Assembly (NCBI GenBank): GCA_937925715.1
Contig: CALAMG010000004.1
Coordinates: 62,001-126,000, forward strand
Reading direction: 5' to 3'
DNA length: 64,000 bases
Origin: an uncultured Collinsella sp.
GTDB lineage: Bacteria; Actinomycetota; Coriobacteriia; Coriobacteriales; Coriobacteriaceae
In this document: positions 48,462 to 57,952 of the stretch, in pieces
Layout of the letters: the number at the start of each line of letters is the position of its first letter
Numbering within the stretch: the first letter of the stretch is position 1
Position numbers and translations under genes: made by a program
The notes under the pieces: model-generated
The model's input: only the letters and a program-made list of their open reading frames with translations
The model's database searches: none
Told to the model about the DNA's origin: nothing

Positions 48462-50485
48462 TAAAGTAGTTCGCAAACAGCCGCCGCGAAGGCAACGGGG
48501 TCCTCGGGGAGGATGCCCTCGACCAGCAGGGCCTGATCGTAGAGCAAGCCGGAGTACTGCTTGATCTTGTCGGCGTCGCCTGCCTTCTGGGCAGCGACAA
48601 GCTTGTCAAAGACCGGGTGCTTGGCGTTGAGCTCGAGCACGCGCTGGCTCTTGGGCATGCCGTCGGGCGCGCCCTCGGGTCCCTTCTGGAGTACCTTCTC
48701 CATCTCAAGCGAAAGCGGACCCTCGGTGGTGATGCAAGCGGGGGCATCGGTCAGGCGCGCGGAGACGGCAACTTTCTCGACCTTGTCACCGAGTGCCTCC
48801 TTCATAGCGCTAAAGAGGTCCTCGTTTTCCTTGGTGGCGTCCTCGGCCTCCTTCTTCTCATCCTCGGTCGCTAGGTCAAGATCACCGGTCGCGACGTTCT
48901 TGAGCTCCAGATGACGATCCTCGACCTCGGGCTCGGCACCGTCGGCCACAGCCTTCTCGGCAGCCTCGCGGGCAGCATCGTCCTCGTAGATCTTGGGCAT
49001 ATCGGCGGCAACGTACTCACGCATAGCCTGGAACGTGAACTCATCCACATCCTGCGTCAGCAGCAGCACGTCATAACCGCGGTCGAGCACGCCCTTTACC
49101 ACGGGCATCTTGGCCAAGCGCTCACGCGAGTCACCGGCGGCGTAGTAGATGGCCTTCTGATCCTCGGGCATGCCCTTGGTATACTCGGCCAGGGTAATCA
49201 TCTTCTGTTCCTTGGCAGACCAGAACAGCAACAGGTCGGCGAGCTCATCGGCCTTCATGCCATAGCTCGAGTAAATGCCGTACTTAAGGCCGCGGCCAAA
49301 GTTCTCAAAGAACTTCTCGTAGGCCTCGCGATCGTTGTCACGCATATCCTCAAGGTCAGCGGTGATCTTCTTCTCGACACGCTTGGCAATGGCCTTGAGC
49401 TGACGGTTCTGCTGCAGCGTCTCACGCGAGATGTTGAGCGACACGTCGGCGGAATCCACGACGCCGCGGACAAAGTTATAGTAGTCGGGCAGCAGGTCGT
49501 CGCACTTCTCCATAATCAGCACGTTGGAGCTGTAGAGCGCCAGGCCCTTCTCGTAGTCCTTGCTGTACAGATCGAACGGGGCGCGGCCCGGCACAAACAG
49601 CAGGGCGTCATACTCGAGCGTGCCCTCGGCATGGAAGCTGATGGTGCGCGCAGGATTATCAAAGTCGTGGAACGTGGACTTGTAGAACTCGTCGTAGTCC
49701 TTCTGCTCGACATCGGAGCTGCGCTTTTTCCAGATCGGCGTCATGGAGTTGACGGTCTCGAGCTCCTGGTAGTCCTCGTACTCGGGCTTGTAATCGTCGC
49801 CGGCGTCCTCGGGCTTGGGTTTCTGGCGGCTCTTGGACACCATCATCTGAATCGGGTAGCGCACATAGTTACTGTACTGCTGAATTAGGCTCTTGAGGCC
49901 CCACTCGGTCAGGAAGCGATCGTAGGTCTCGGCCTCGCCGTCGGCATCGAGCTTCTCGTTCTCGCGCAGCGTCAGGATGACATCGGTACCGTGCTCGGCA
50001 CGCTCGCCGTCCTCGATGGTGTAGCCCTCAAGACCGTCGGATTCCCACACATGGGCGACATCCTCGCCGTAGGCGCGGCTGACGACCTTCACATGGCTAG
50101 CGACCATAAAAGCCGAGTAGAAGCCCACGCCAAACTGGCCGATGATGTCGACATCCGAACCCTGCTGCTCGGCGTTCTCGGTCTTAAACTCCTCGGAGCC
50201 GGAATGGGCGATGGTGCCCAGATTGCGCTCGAGCTCCTCGGCGGTCATGCCAATGCCGTTATCCGAGATCGTGATGGTGCGGGCATCCTTGTCGAAAGAG
50301 ACGCGGATGGCAAGGTCACCTTGGTCGAGCTTAACGCTCGGGTCCTGCAGGCTCTTAAAGTTGAGCTTGTCGACGGCGTCGCTCGCGTTAGAGATAAGCT
50401 CGCGCAGGAAGATTTCCTTATTGGTGTAGATGGAGTTGATCATGAGGTCGAGCAGTTTTTTGCTCTCGGTCTTAAATTGACGCAT
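48461..50485 (-). CDS. htpG: Hsp90-family chaperone HtpG
   Basis: A 674-residue cytoplasmic ATP-driven chaperone. The GHKL ATPase domain contains ELISNASDAVDKL, DNGIGMTAEEL and GQFGVGFYSAFM; middle and C-terminal dimerisation domains follow. It has an acidic insert (EVEDRHLELKNVATGDLDLA and on, about 520-570), making it longer than Escherichia coli HtpG. ATG at 50485 with AAAGGAC. Its upstream region has TATAAAAT on the coding strand as a likely -10. Confidence 0.95.
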   Translation of the reverse strand: MRQFKTESKKLLDLMINSIYTNKEIFLRELISNASDAVDKLNFKSLQDPSVKLDQGDLAIRVSFDKDARTITISDNGIGMTAEELERNLGTIAHSGSEEFKTENAEQQGSDVDIIGQFGVGFYSAFMVASHVKVVSRAYGEDVAHVWESDGLEGYTIEDGERAEHGTDVILTLRENEKLDADGEAETYDRFLTEWGLKSLIQQYSNYVRYPIQMMVSKSRQKPKPEDAGDDYKPEYEDYQELETVNSMTPIWKKRSSDVEQKDYDEFYKSTFHDFDNPARTISFHAEGTLEYDALLFVPGRAPFDLYSKDYEKGLALYSSNVLIMEKCDDLLPDYYNFVRGVVDSADVSLNISRETLQQNRQLKAIAKRVEKKITADLEDMRDNDREAYEKFFENFGRGLKYGIYSSYGMKADELADLLLFWSAKEQKMITLAEYTKGMPEDQKAIYYAAGDSRERLAKMPVVKGVLDRGYDVLLLTQDVDEFTFQAMREYVAADMPKIYEDDAAREAAEKAVADGAEPEVEDRHLELKNVATGDLDLATEDEKKEAEDATKENEDLFSAMKEALGDKVEKVAVSARLTDAPACITTEGPLSLEMEKVLQKGPEGAPDGMPKSQRVLELNAKHPVFDKLVAAQKAGDADKIKQYSGLLYDQALLVEGILPEDPVAFAAAVCELL

Positions 50486-50687
50486 GTGCAGTCCTTTCGC
50501 GCTACCCCCGTCCGCAAAAACGGCCCGGTCGCCCGAGCCGAATCGCAGACCTGCTATGTTCAGACTTAGATTTTATAACCCATTAGCGCGCATATATACA
50601 TACGGAATCGAAAAACTGTATGTCTAAGCGCTCCAATGCGTCAATTGCCAAGGAGTGTCCCCAACCGCCGGCAGAAAAGGAACGTCC

Positions 50688-51188
50688 CTATCTGCCATCT
50701 ACGCGCTTGGCCATCCAGACATGGGGTTGGCCCTCGTCTTCGTAATCTACCGGGGCAATTTGCGTGTAGCCCGCCTTTGCATAGAGCGGCAGCACGTATT
50801 CCTGCGCATGCAGCTTAATAAGCTTTGCGCCGGCATCGCGTGCACACAAAGCACTGGCATCGACGATCGCACTCGCCAGACCGCGACGGCGCATACTCGG
50901 CAGCACAGCCACGCGCCCCATAATATAGGTCTCCCCCGCTGCGACGCCTTCGTCCAAATCGCACGACGGCGAAACCGGAGCCTCTGAATCTGCCGCGCGC
51001 TCAAGCTCTTCGGGAAACACGCGCGAGCAACCGGCAAGCTCGCCGTCTACATAGAGCGTCACATGAATGCAGCTCTGATCCTCGTCGATAGCGTCGAACT
51101 CATTCTCGTAGCCCTGCTCGTCTATAAAAACGACGCGGCGCACCAACGCCGCGTCATCAAAGCATCCCGTCTTAAGTTGGATATCCAT
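50688..51188 (-). CDS. GNAT-family N-acetyltransferase
   Basis: A 166-residue acetyltransferase. The acetyl-CoA site is VAVLPSMRRRGLASAIV (Q/R-x-x-G-x-G/A pattern), and the N-terminal VVFIDEQGYENEFDAIDE and late HAQEYVLPLYAKAGY resemble the ElaA/YjcF group. The substrate is unknown. ATG at 51188 with AAAGGGC. It precedes no obvious partner; it is downstream of the capsule regulators on the same strand but separated by about 40 bp. Confidence 0.85.
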   Translation of the reverse strand: MDIQLKTGCFDDAALVRRVVFIDEQGYENEFDAIDEDQSCIHVTLYVDGELAGCSRVFPEELERAADSEAPVSPSCDLDEGVAAGETYIMGRVAVLPSMRRRGLASAIVDASALCARDAGAKLIKLHAQEYVLPLYAKAGYTQIAPVDYEDEGQPHVWMAKRVDGR

Positions 51189-51227
51189 GGCTGCCCTTTC
51201 ATTCAATGCGAACGTTAGGGACAGATA

Positions 51228-51878
51228 TTAGCGAAAATGAGCTCCGCGCACGCTAAACTTCGCGCGAGCCTTCGCCAGGCAGTCGTAATGACCCACGTTA
51301 TGGGCATCGCTCGCGATGAAGCTGTACAGGTTCTGATCGAACAGGCGCTGTGCCGGCTTTTTCTCGCGACCAAAGCGACCGCCGGCAATAAAGTCCGCCG
51401 AAGCCTGCAGCTTGCAGCCCATATCGACCAGGCGCTCCGCCACGCTTACATCCTTTTGAACCGCACGATAGCGCTCAGGATGAGCGATAATCACCTGGTA
51501 ACCACGGCACTGCAAATCGTAAATCGTGTTCTCGTACTCTCTAAACGCATACGCATCGGCATGCGTCGAAAGCTCGAGCAGAAACTCGTTGGTCCCATCG
51601 AAATGCAAGTGCTCCGCGGCATCGATACCAAGCTCAACGAGCTTTCGATGGTTGACCTCGAAGCCCATCTGGAGCGGAAAACCGTCAGCGTTATCACGCA
51701 GCAGCTCAAAGGCATCCCACATCTTGTCGTAATCAAAATAGGGATCACGGCAGTGAGGAGTGCAAACGATTCTGGTTACACCGGCCCGCTTGGCAGCCTC
51801 GAGCATCGCCAAGCTCTCATCGAGATCGGCGGCGCCGTCGTCTACACCCGGCAAGATATGGCAATGAATGTCACGCAT
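51228..51878 (-). CDS. cpsB: CpsB/YwqE-type PHP tyrosine-protein phosphatase
   Basis: A 216-residue manganese-dependent phosphatase of the PHP fold. Metal ligands are in DIHCHILPGVDDG (His5, His7), TPHCRDPYF, EVNH, HPERY and SDAHN. CpsB removes phosphate from the tyrosine tail of the CpsD kinase and so controls capsule or exopolysaccharide chain length. ATG at 51878 just after cpsD. The order here is cpsC-cpsD-cpsB. Confidence 0.9.
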   Translation of the reverse strand: MRDIHCHILPGVDDGAADLDESLAMLEAAKRAGVTRIVCTPHCRDPYFDYDKMWDAFELLRDNADGFPLQMGFEVNHRKLVELGIDAAEHLHFDGTNEFLLELSTHADAYAFREYENTIYDLQCRGYQVIIAHPERYRAVQKDVSVAERLVDMGCKLQASADFIAGGRFGREKKPAQRLFDQNLYSFIASDAHNVGHYDCLAKARAKFSVRGAHFR

Positions 51879-51895
51879 AGGTCAGCCTTAATCAA

Positions 51896-52633
51896 CTAAA
51901 CGTTTGCTCGGTTGGTGAAGATGCCCTTTTTGGAAGTCCCCTGATCGTCGGAGCCCTTCTTCACCTTCTTACCGTCCTTGGTGTAGTAGGAGTAGTAGTA
52001 CTCGCTGGTCTCGGTCTCGCAGTAGTTCATAACGGTACCGATGAGCTTGACCTTCTCGGACTTCTTAAGCTGACCGATGGCGTTGAGCGCCTCCTCGCGC
52101 TTGGTGAAGTCCTCACGCACGACAAAAAGCGCACCGTCGGTCAGACTTGCGATCTCGGCAGCATCGATGAAGGTGCCGACCGGGGGAGCATCAAAGATGA
52201 CGTACTGGAACTTGGCGGACAGTGCCTTTACCAGCTTGGCAAAGCGGTGAGAGACGATGATGTCGGCAGGATTGGGAATATGCGGCTCGGCATCGAGGAA
52301 GTAGAAGTTCTTCTGACCCGTCTCGACAATCGCCTGGTCAATAGAAACCTGCTCGGAAAGGACTGCATAGAGTCCGCCGCGGGAGCGGACGCCGAGCATA
52401 TCGGCAAGGGACCTGCGACGCATATCAGCCTCGACCAGCAGGACGCTCTTGCCGCTGGTGGCGATAGCCTGAGCAAGGTTAATGGAAACCGTAGACTTGC
52501 CCTCGTTGGGAATCGAGGAGGTAACGGTGATGGTGCGAATGGGGTCGTCCACACTCGCAAAGCGGATGTTGGCCAGAAGGGTCTTGGCGGCATTCTGTAC
52601 AACGAGCTTATCGGTGTTCTTTGCCTTAGCCAT
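51896..52633 (-). CDS. cpsD: CpsD-type bacterial tyrosine kinase
   Basis: A 245-residue BY-kinase. Walker A is SIPNEGKSTV (Lys46), Walker A' is VLLVEADMRRRS, Walker B is VIFDAPPVG, and the autophosphorylated tyrosine cluster is SEYYYSYYTKDG near residue 212. A Lys/Ser-rich tail follows. It works with the CpsC membrane partner encoded 2 bp upstream. Confidence 0.92.
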   Translation of the reverse strand: MAKAKNTDKLVVQNAAKTLLANIRFASVDDPIRTITVTSSIPNEGKSTVSINLAQAIATSGKSVLLVEADMRRRSLADMLGVRSRGGLYAVLSEQVSIDQAIVETGQKNFYFLDAEPHIPNPADIIVSHRFAKLVKALSAKFQYVIFDAPPVGTFIDAAEIASLTDGALFVVREDFTKREEALNAIGQLKKSEKVKLIGTVMNYCETETSEYYYSYYTKDGKKVKKGSDDQGTSKKGIFTNRANV

Positions 52634-52635
52634 GC

Positions 52636-53292
52636 CTATTTACCACCTTTCATAGCCGGAATTCGGCCAACAACGGGAATACCCAGGAGCTCTTCTGCCT
52701 CTTCTGCACCGCGGATGCGGGTGTTGAGCATGTCTGCCAAAACGACATAGGCAACTGCGATAAAGATGCCCGCGAGGAACGCGACAGCAACGTACAGCAT
52801 ACGCTTGGGACCGCTGGGGGCTTCGGGGGTCTTAGCCTCGTCGATAACGTTGATGCTCTGGGCAGCGCCGACGTTCTGAGCGACCGTACTCACCGAGCTG
52901 GCCATGGCCTTTGCGACCTTAGCCGTCTCCTTGGCATCGGTGCCGGTAACCGAAAGCGTAATGACACGCGTGGTGGTCTCGGAGGAAACAGACACCTTGT
53001 AGTCATCCAGATCGGTGAGGCCCAGTTCATTGGCCGCGCCGCTCTTAACGCTATCGCTATCCAGCAGCGTGGCGATATCGTTGGAAAGCATCTGACTCGC
53101 CGAGAGGTCGTTGTAGCTCATCTGGCCGCTATCGTCGGTCTTGGCGAGAATGTACATGCTCGTCGTCGCGGTGTAGGTGTTGTCCATCGCAACGAAGGAC
53201 ACGATGCCCATGGCGATCGCGCAGACCACCGGAAGGGTGATGACCAGCTGAAGGTGCTTCTTCAGCAGCTGGAACAGTTCGAGAAGGGTCAT
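52636..53292 (-). CDS. cpsC: CpsC/Wzz-type polysaccharide co-polymerase
   Basis: A 218-residue membrane protein with two helices (about 18-37 and 166-186) enclosing an outside domain, and a cytoplasmic C-terminus ending IPAMKGGK that should activate CpsD. Together they set polymer length in capsule or exopolysaccharide export. It is the first gene of the unit. No glycosyltransferase, flippase or polymerase gene is in the window, so the polymer locus must be elsewhere. Confidence 0.9.
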   Translation of the reverse strand: MTLLELFQLLKKHLQLVITLPVVCAIAMGIVSFVAMDNTYTATTSMYILAKTDDSGQMSYNDLSASQMLSNDIATLLDSDSVKSGAANELGLTDLDDYKVSVSSETTTRVITLSVTGTDAKETAKVAKAMASSVSTVAQNVGAAQSINVIDEAKTPEAPSGPKRMLYVAVAFLAGIFIAVAYVVLADMLNTRIRGAEEAEELLGIPVVGRIPAMKGGK

Positions 53293-53429
53293 GCAGCTTG
53301 CCTTTCATTTCCCCAGTTCGGATTGACAAAACTGTCCGTATGTTATCGCATCTTTTTACCGAGACCAAACTCTATACATAAGAAACAGGCTCTCCTGTAA
53401 AAATGTCGGAAGCAATCGTAAAATTGCAC

Positions 53430-53463
53430 AACAACGCCGCACCCGAAAGTCAAATGCGGCGTC
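53430..53463 (-). terminator. terminator of the PhoBR-like operon
   Basis: ACGCCGCA pairs with TGCGGCGT around a 13-base loop on the minus strand, followed by TGTTGTGCAATTTTA. It lies 25 bp past the histidine kinase stop. Confidence 0.55.
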
Positions 53464-53487
53464 TGCATCAATATCTATGTTGTATCG

Positions 53488-54912
53488 CTATGCGAATGGC
53501 TCGTCCTGCTGTATGGGAAACGTCACCGTAATGGTGGTTCCCACGCCCAACGCGCTCGACAAATCGAGCGTGGCGTGATGATACAGGGCCGCATGCTTGA
53601 CAATGGCAAGCCCCAGGCCGGTTCCGCCGCGTGCCTTGGACCTACTCTTGTCCACGCGATAGAACCGCTCAAATACCTTGCCCTGTTCTTCAGGCGCGAT
53701 ACCGATTCCCGTGTCGGCGACCGCGAGGAACGGATGGCCTTCGTCGTTGGTGCCGCACTGCAGCGTAACCGTACCGCCGGGCCGATTGTAGCGGATGGCG
53801 TTGCTTGCCAGATTATAGATGAGCTCGTCGATCAAGCGCGACACGCCTTCGATGACCACAGGCTTGGTCTCATGACTTATCGTCACATTCGCCTGACGGG
53901 CGACCTGTTCAAGACGCTGCTCAACCGCGTAGATGGCACGCGAGAGCTCAATAGGCTCCGTGGACCCAATGGGCACCGCCTCGCCCTCAGCTGCACGCTC
54001 GGCCTCGTCCAAGTTAGACAGCGTAAGGATGTCGTTGACGAGCGCCGCCAAGCGGCCTGCCTCACGATAGATGCGACCGCCAAAGTTGCGCAGGTCATCC
54101 TCGCCCTCGGCCATGCCGTTTGCGATGAGCTCGGCATAGCCCGAAATCGCCGTAAGCGGCGTCTTGAGCTCATGGGTGATATTCGCCGTGAACTCGCGGC
54201 GCATACGGTCGTTGTCCGCCAGCACCGCCATTTGGCGCTTGAGTTCCTGGCGCTGCGACTCGATACGCTCAAGCATGGGGACCATCTCGGCATAGGCGTG
54301 CTCATAGCTACGGCGTGGGTGGTCCAAATCCACCTCTTGCAACGGCGCGATGATGGCACGGGACTCGCGGCGCGCCATAAAAAACGAGAGTACCGCACCC
54401 GCTGCTGCGATAAGCAGCATCGGCGCCACCATCGACAGCAAAATCGCCGCAACGCCAGGCTGGGCCTGCGCCAAGCGGACAACCTGGCCGTTATCAAGGG
54501 CGACGGCGCGATACAGCATAATCTCGTCGAGCGTAGAGCTTGCGCGCTCCGCGGAACCCAAACCACTCTCAAAGGCCTCGATGACCTCGGGGCGATCGCC
54601 ATGGTTGGGCAGTGTGGAAGGCGACGCCTCGTTGTCGTAGGCAACCGATCCATCCTTGTTAATCAGCGTGATGCGCAAGTCCTCGCGATCGAGGCTACGC
54701 AAGAACGGGATGGGCTCCTGCTGCTCATCGAGGGCGGCAGCAATGAGCTCGGTTTCCTGCGCCAGGTTGGCACTCGTGGCATCCGCCAAGGTGTTTTGCA
54801 CAAAGAACGCACCCAGCACCGTAAACGCCACGATAACCGCCATGGCGCAGACAAAGATCGTCACAAAAACGCGGTGCGACAGCGTATGTTTTCCCTGGGG
54901 GGCGAAGACCAC
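53488..54912 (-). CDS. PhoR-like sensor histidine kinase
   Basis: A 474-residue membrane kinase. Two helices (about 15-37 and 155-178) enclose an outside sensor of about 115 residues. The HisKA box is NITHELKTPL, and the ATPase has N, G1 (DTGIGI), F and G2 (GGTGLGL) boxes. A GTG start at 54912 follows the regulator stop directly. It lies beside a PhoB-like regulator and pstB, so a phosphate sensor is the likely role. Confidence 0.88.
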   Translation of the reverse strand: MVFAPQGKHTLSHRVFVTIFVCAMAVIVAFTVLGAFFVQNTLADATSANLAQETELIAAALDEQQEPIPFLRSLDREDLRITLINKDGSVAYDNEASPSTLPNHGDRPEVIEAFESGLGSAERASSTLDEIMLYRAVALDNGQVVRLAQAQPGVAAILLSMVAPMLLIAAAGAVLSFFMARRESRAIIAPLQEVDLDHPRRSYEHAYAEMVPMLERIESQRQELKRQMAVLADNDRMRREFTANITHELKTPLTAISGYAELIANGMAEGEDDLRNFGGRIYREAGRLAALVNDILTLSNLDEAERAAEGEAVPIGSTEPIELSRAIYAVEQRLEQVARQANVTISHETKPVVIEGVSRLIDELIYNLASNAIRYNRPGGTVTLQCGTNDEGHPFLAVADTGIGIAPEEQGKVFERFYRVDKSRSKARGGTGLGLAIVKHAALYHHATLDLSSALGVGTTITVTFPIQQDEPFA

Positions 54913-54915
54913 GGG

Positions 54916-55644
54916 TTACTCCTCCGATGCGGTGGCCGCGGTGTCGTCACCTTCGGCACCATCACCGGCAGAAGGCTCGGCCAAGCGGTAGCCCACGCCG
55001 CGCACGGTCTCGATGGCGCCGGCATGCTCGCCCAGTTTTTGGCGAAGCGTCTGCACGTGCACGTCAACGGTGCGCGAACCGCCGTCGAAGTCCCAGCCCC
55101 ACACGCTCTGCAGCAACGACTCGCGGGTAAAGACCACGCCGGGCTTGCGCATGAGGTACTCGAGCAGGTCGAACTCGCGCAGGGTGAGCTTAAGCGACTC
55201 GCCGGCAACAGTCACCTCACGATGGCTGGGCGAGAGCACGATGTCGCCCACGCTGAGCACATCGCTTGCCTGTTTGACCATGCCGCCGCGACGCAGCAGT
55301 GCGCGGCAGCGGCTGGCGAGCTCCATGAGCGAAAACGGCTTAGTCAGGTAATCGTCGGCACCGCCATCGAGCGCCATCACCTTGTCGAGCTCGGTATCCT
55401 TGGCGGTAAGCATCATGATGGGCACCGTCGCCGTCAGGCGATCGGCACGCAGTCGACGCATAATCGCCAAGCCATCGGTATCGGGCAGCATGATGTCGAG
55501 CAGGACGGCATCGGGTACCCGTCGCGCCACAGCAGCCTTAAACTCACCGTCGCACGAAAAGCCCTCGGCCTCAATCCCCTGCTTGCGCAGCGCATAGACC
55601 GTCAAATCCCTGATGTTGTCATCGTCCTCGACGTAATAGATCAT
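54916..55644 (-). CDS. PhoB-like response regulator
   Basis: A 242-residue OmpR/PhoB regulator. The receiver has EDDD (acidic pair), phospho-Asp in LLDIMLP, and Lys in LTKPFS. The winged helix ends VQTLRQKLGEHAGAIETVRG and GVGYRL. An acidic Gly/Ala/Glu tail of about 20 residues follows. ATG at 55644 with AAAGGGG. It is between pstB and the kinase gene on one strand; phosphate regulation is inferred from that context. Confidence 0.88.
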   Translation of the reverse strand: MIYYVEDDDNIRDLTVYALRKQGIEAEGFSCDGEFKAAVARRVPDAVLLDIMLPDTDGLAIMRRLRADRLTATVPIMMLTAKDTELDKVMALDGGADDYLTKPFSLMELASRCRALLRRGGMVKQASDVLSVGDIVLSPSHREVTVAGESLKLTLREFDLLEYLMRKPGVVFTRESLLQSVWGWDFDGGSRTVDVHVQTLRQKLGEHAGAIETVRGVGYRLAEPSAGDGAEGDDTAATASEE

Positions 55645-55708
55645 GTTGAACCCCTTTGCGGCCGGCATGACCGCATCTTAACCCTAAAGGTACCTTTACT
55701 AGATGGTA

Positions 55709-56584
55709 TCAGCCAAAACGCCCCGTCAAATAATCCGCCGTGCGCGGATCGGTCGGATTCTTGAAGAGTTGCGCGGTGGGCGCGTGCTCCACCAGCTCAC
55801 CCAGCAAAAAGAATGCGACCGAATCGGAGATACGCGCCGCCTGCTGCATATTGTGCGTAACGACCACGAGCGTGCAGGTCTCTTTGAGCTCGCAGGCCAG
55901 CTGCTCCACCACCAGCGTCGACACAGGGTCGAGTGCCGAGGTCGGCTCGTCCATCAGCAGAATGTCGGGCTGCACGGCAAGTGCGCGGGCGATGCACAGG
56001 CGCTGCTGCTGTCCACCCGAAAGACCCAGGCCCGACTCCTTGAGCTTGTCCTTGACCTCATCCCATAGCGCAGCGCGACGAAGGGAATCCTCGACCAGCC
56101 CATCCAGCACAGCGCGATCGCGCACGCCCATGCCGCGCGGCCCATAGGCGACGTTGTCGTAGATGCTCATGGGAAACGGGTTGGGGCGCTGGAACACCAT
56201 GCCCACGCGCTGGCGCAAACGGCAGATGTCGTAATCGCCCAGGATATCTTGACCATCGAGCGCAATCTTGCCCTCGATGCGGCAATCCTTGATGCCGTCG
56301 TTCATGCGGTTAAAGCAGCGCAGCAACGTGGACTTTCCGCAGCCCGAAGGCCCGATGAACGAGGTGATCTGCTTGTCGCGGATCTTGATATTCACGTCCT
56401 TGAGCGCATGATGGTCGCCATAGAACAGGTCGAGGCCCTCGACATCGATGCGCGTCGGCGAGGCGGCAAGATCCTCTGCCGTGGGGCGAGTCGCATCCCC
56501 AACCTCGCGCTCGTGCGCGGCCTCGGCCTGCGCTTTCATGAGTTCTTCAAGCTCCGTGGGCTCCACAGCCGCAGCAGCCGTCAT
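55709..56584 (-). CDS. pstB: phosphate ABC transporter ATP-binding protein PstB
   Basis: A 291-residue ATPase for high-affinity phosphate uptake. It has Walker A GPSGCGKST, the PstB-type NRMNDGI and FQRPNPFPMSIYDNVAYGPR segments, signature LSGGQQQR, and Walker B ILLMDEP. It carries an N-terminal extension of about 45 residues rich in Ala and Glu that normal PstB lacks. ATG at 56584 with TGGAGG. Unusually, pstS, pstC, pstA and phoU are not next to it; a VanS-like kinase gene is upstream instead. Confidence 0.92.
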   Translation of the reverse strand: MTAAAAVEPTELEELMKAQAEAAHEREVGDATRPTAEDLAASPTRIDVEGLDLFYGDHHALKDVNIKIRDKQITSFIGPSGCGKSTLLRCFNRMNDGIKDCRIEGKIALDGQDILGDYDICRLRQRVGMVFQRPNPFPMSIYDNVAYGPRGMGVRDRAVLDGLVEDSLRRAALWDEVKDKLKESGLGLSGGQQQRLCIARALAVQPDILLMDEPTSALDPVSTLVVEQLACELKETCTLVVVTHNMQQAARISDSVAFFLLGELVEHAPTAQLFKNPTDPRTADYLTGRFG

Positions 56585-56687
56585 ACCGCATACCTCCACA
56601 TCGATATCAATTCAGCAGTATCGATAGTAGGAATCGCGGCTCATATGCACGTGAGCGCATTGTCAAGTGTTTGTAAGGGCACACTGG

Positions 56688-57926
56688 CTATGCGGCGGGC
56701 AGCTCGATGGTGAATATCGTGTGTTCGGGCGTCGATTCACATGCAACGGTACCGCCGTGCGCGCATACGATCTCCTTGGCGATGGCAAGCCCCAGTCCAG
56801 CGCCGCCGCGATTGGTCGCACGCGCCGCATCCAGGCGATAGAACTTCTCAAAGATCACCTTGAGCTTTGCCTCAGGGATGGGATCGCCCTGATTGATAAA
56901 GCGCACGCGCACGCCACCGCCGTCCCGGCGTCTGGCCTCGATCGTGATGGTCGAGCCCTCATAGCTATAGGCAATAGCGTTTTTCATGATGTTGTTGAAC
57001 ACGCGAGCCATTTTGTCGCCATCCACGAGCACCGTCAGGTCCTCGCGAATATCAACTTGGACTTCCTTATGCTGCTCGTTGAGGATGGGATAGAACTCGT
57101 CAGCCACCTGAGCCAGCAGCAACCCCAGATCAACATAGCCGCGCGTGAGCACGATATCGTGGAAGTCAAAGCGCGTGATATCGAAGAACTCTTCGATGAG
57201 CGCATCGAGCCGGTGCGCCTTGTCGAGAGCCACGCCCGTAAAGTGCGCACGTTGCTCAACCGGCAGCTCAGGAGCCTCTTGCAGCAGCGAAAGATAGCCC
57301 ACTACGCTCGCAAGCGGGGTGCGTAGGTCATGTGCCAAGTACGTAACCAGATCGTCCTTGCGATGCGACTCGTCACGCAGAGCTTGCTGCACCTTGCGCT
57401 CACGGTCACGCACGCGGTTAAGGGCGCCCTCGGCCTCCAAGAAGTCGCCGTCGATGTTGTCCCAGGTGTCGGGGTGATCGATCAGGCGATCTTGAATACG
57501 AGCGGCCAGCACACAATCGGCATGCTGCTCGCCCTGTTCGCAGCCCTGGTAGTACAGGGCACGGCCGCACAAGAACAGCACGCACGCGGCAAGCGCCAGC
57601 ACAAAGCCAAGCATGTTGAATACAAAGCCGGCATCGAACAGCACCGGCCCTTCGATGCCGCCGAGCGCCATGGCGCCAATCGCCAACGTCATGGCCCACG
57701 CGGCGCCGCCAATCACCACGCAGCGGCGCACGATCTCAAATCGATCGATCAGCAAAAAGCCAACAAGCAGCACCGCCAAGATTCCGACGATGTTGTCGAT
57801 GCCAATCAGCAGCAGGCTCAGCAAAAAGAGCAGCACCGTTGCAAGCGCACGGTTGTCGACGACCGACCTCACGTAATCAAAGAGCCTATCGGGTACCTCG
57901 AATGCCTGCCTATCGTCTTTTGTCAT
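56688..57926 (-). CDS. VanS-like sensor histidine kinase
   Basis: A 412-residue kinase. The N-terminal part has about four to five closely spaced helices (residues 25-130) with almost no outside loop, so it senses in or at the membrane. The HisKA box is AHDLRTPLASVVGYLSLL, very like VanS, and the ATPase ends GGAGLGLAIAKEIV. The GTG or other starts upstream of ATG 57926 overlap the regulator gene. It is the partner of the regulator at 57953-58648. Confidence 0.85.
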   Translation of the reverse strand: MTKDDRQAFEVPDRLFDYVRSVVDNRALATVLLFLLSLLLIGIDNIVGILAVLLVGFLLIDRFEIVRRCVVIGGAAWAMTLAIGAMALGGIEGPVLFDAGFVFNMLGFVLALAACVLFLCGRALYYQGCEQGEQHADCVLAARIQDRLIDHPDTWDNIDGDFLEAEGALNRVRDRERKVQQALRDESHRKDDLVTYLAHDLRTPLASVVGYLSLLQEAPELPVEQRAHFTGVALDKAHRLDALIEEFFDITRFDFHDIVLTRGYVDLGLLLAQVADEFYPILNEQHKEVQVDIREDLTVLVDGDKMARVFNNIMKNAIAYSYEGSTITIEARRRDGGGVRVRFINQGDPIPEAKLKVIFEKFYRLDAARATNRGGAGLGLAIAKEIVCAHGGTVACESTPEHTIFTIELPAA

Positions 57927-57952
57927 ATCAAGATCCTCACAAGCGAAAAGCG

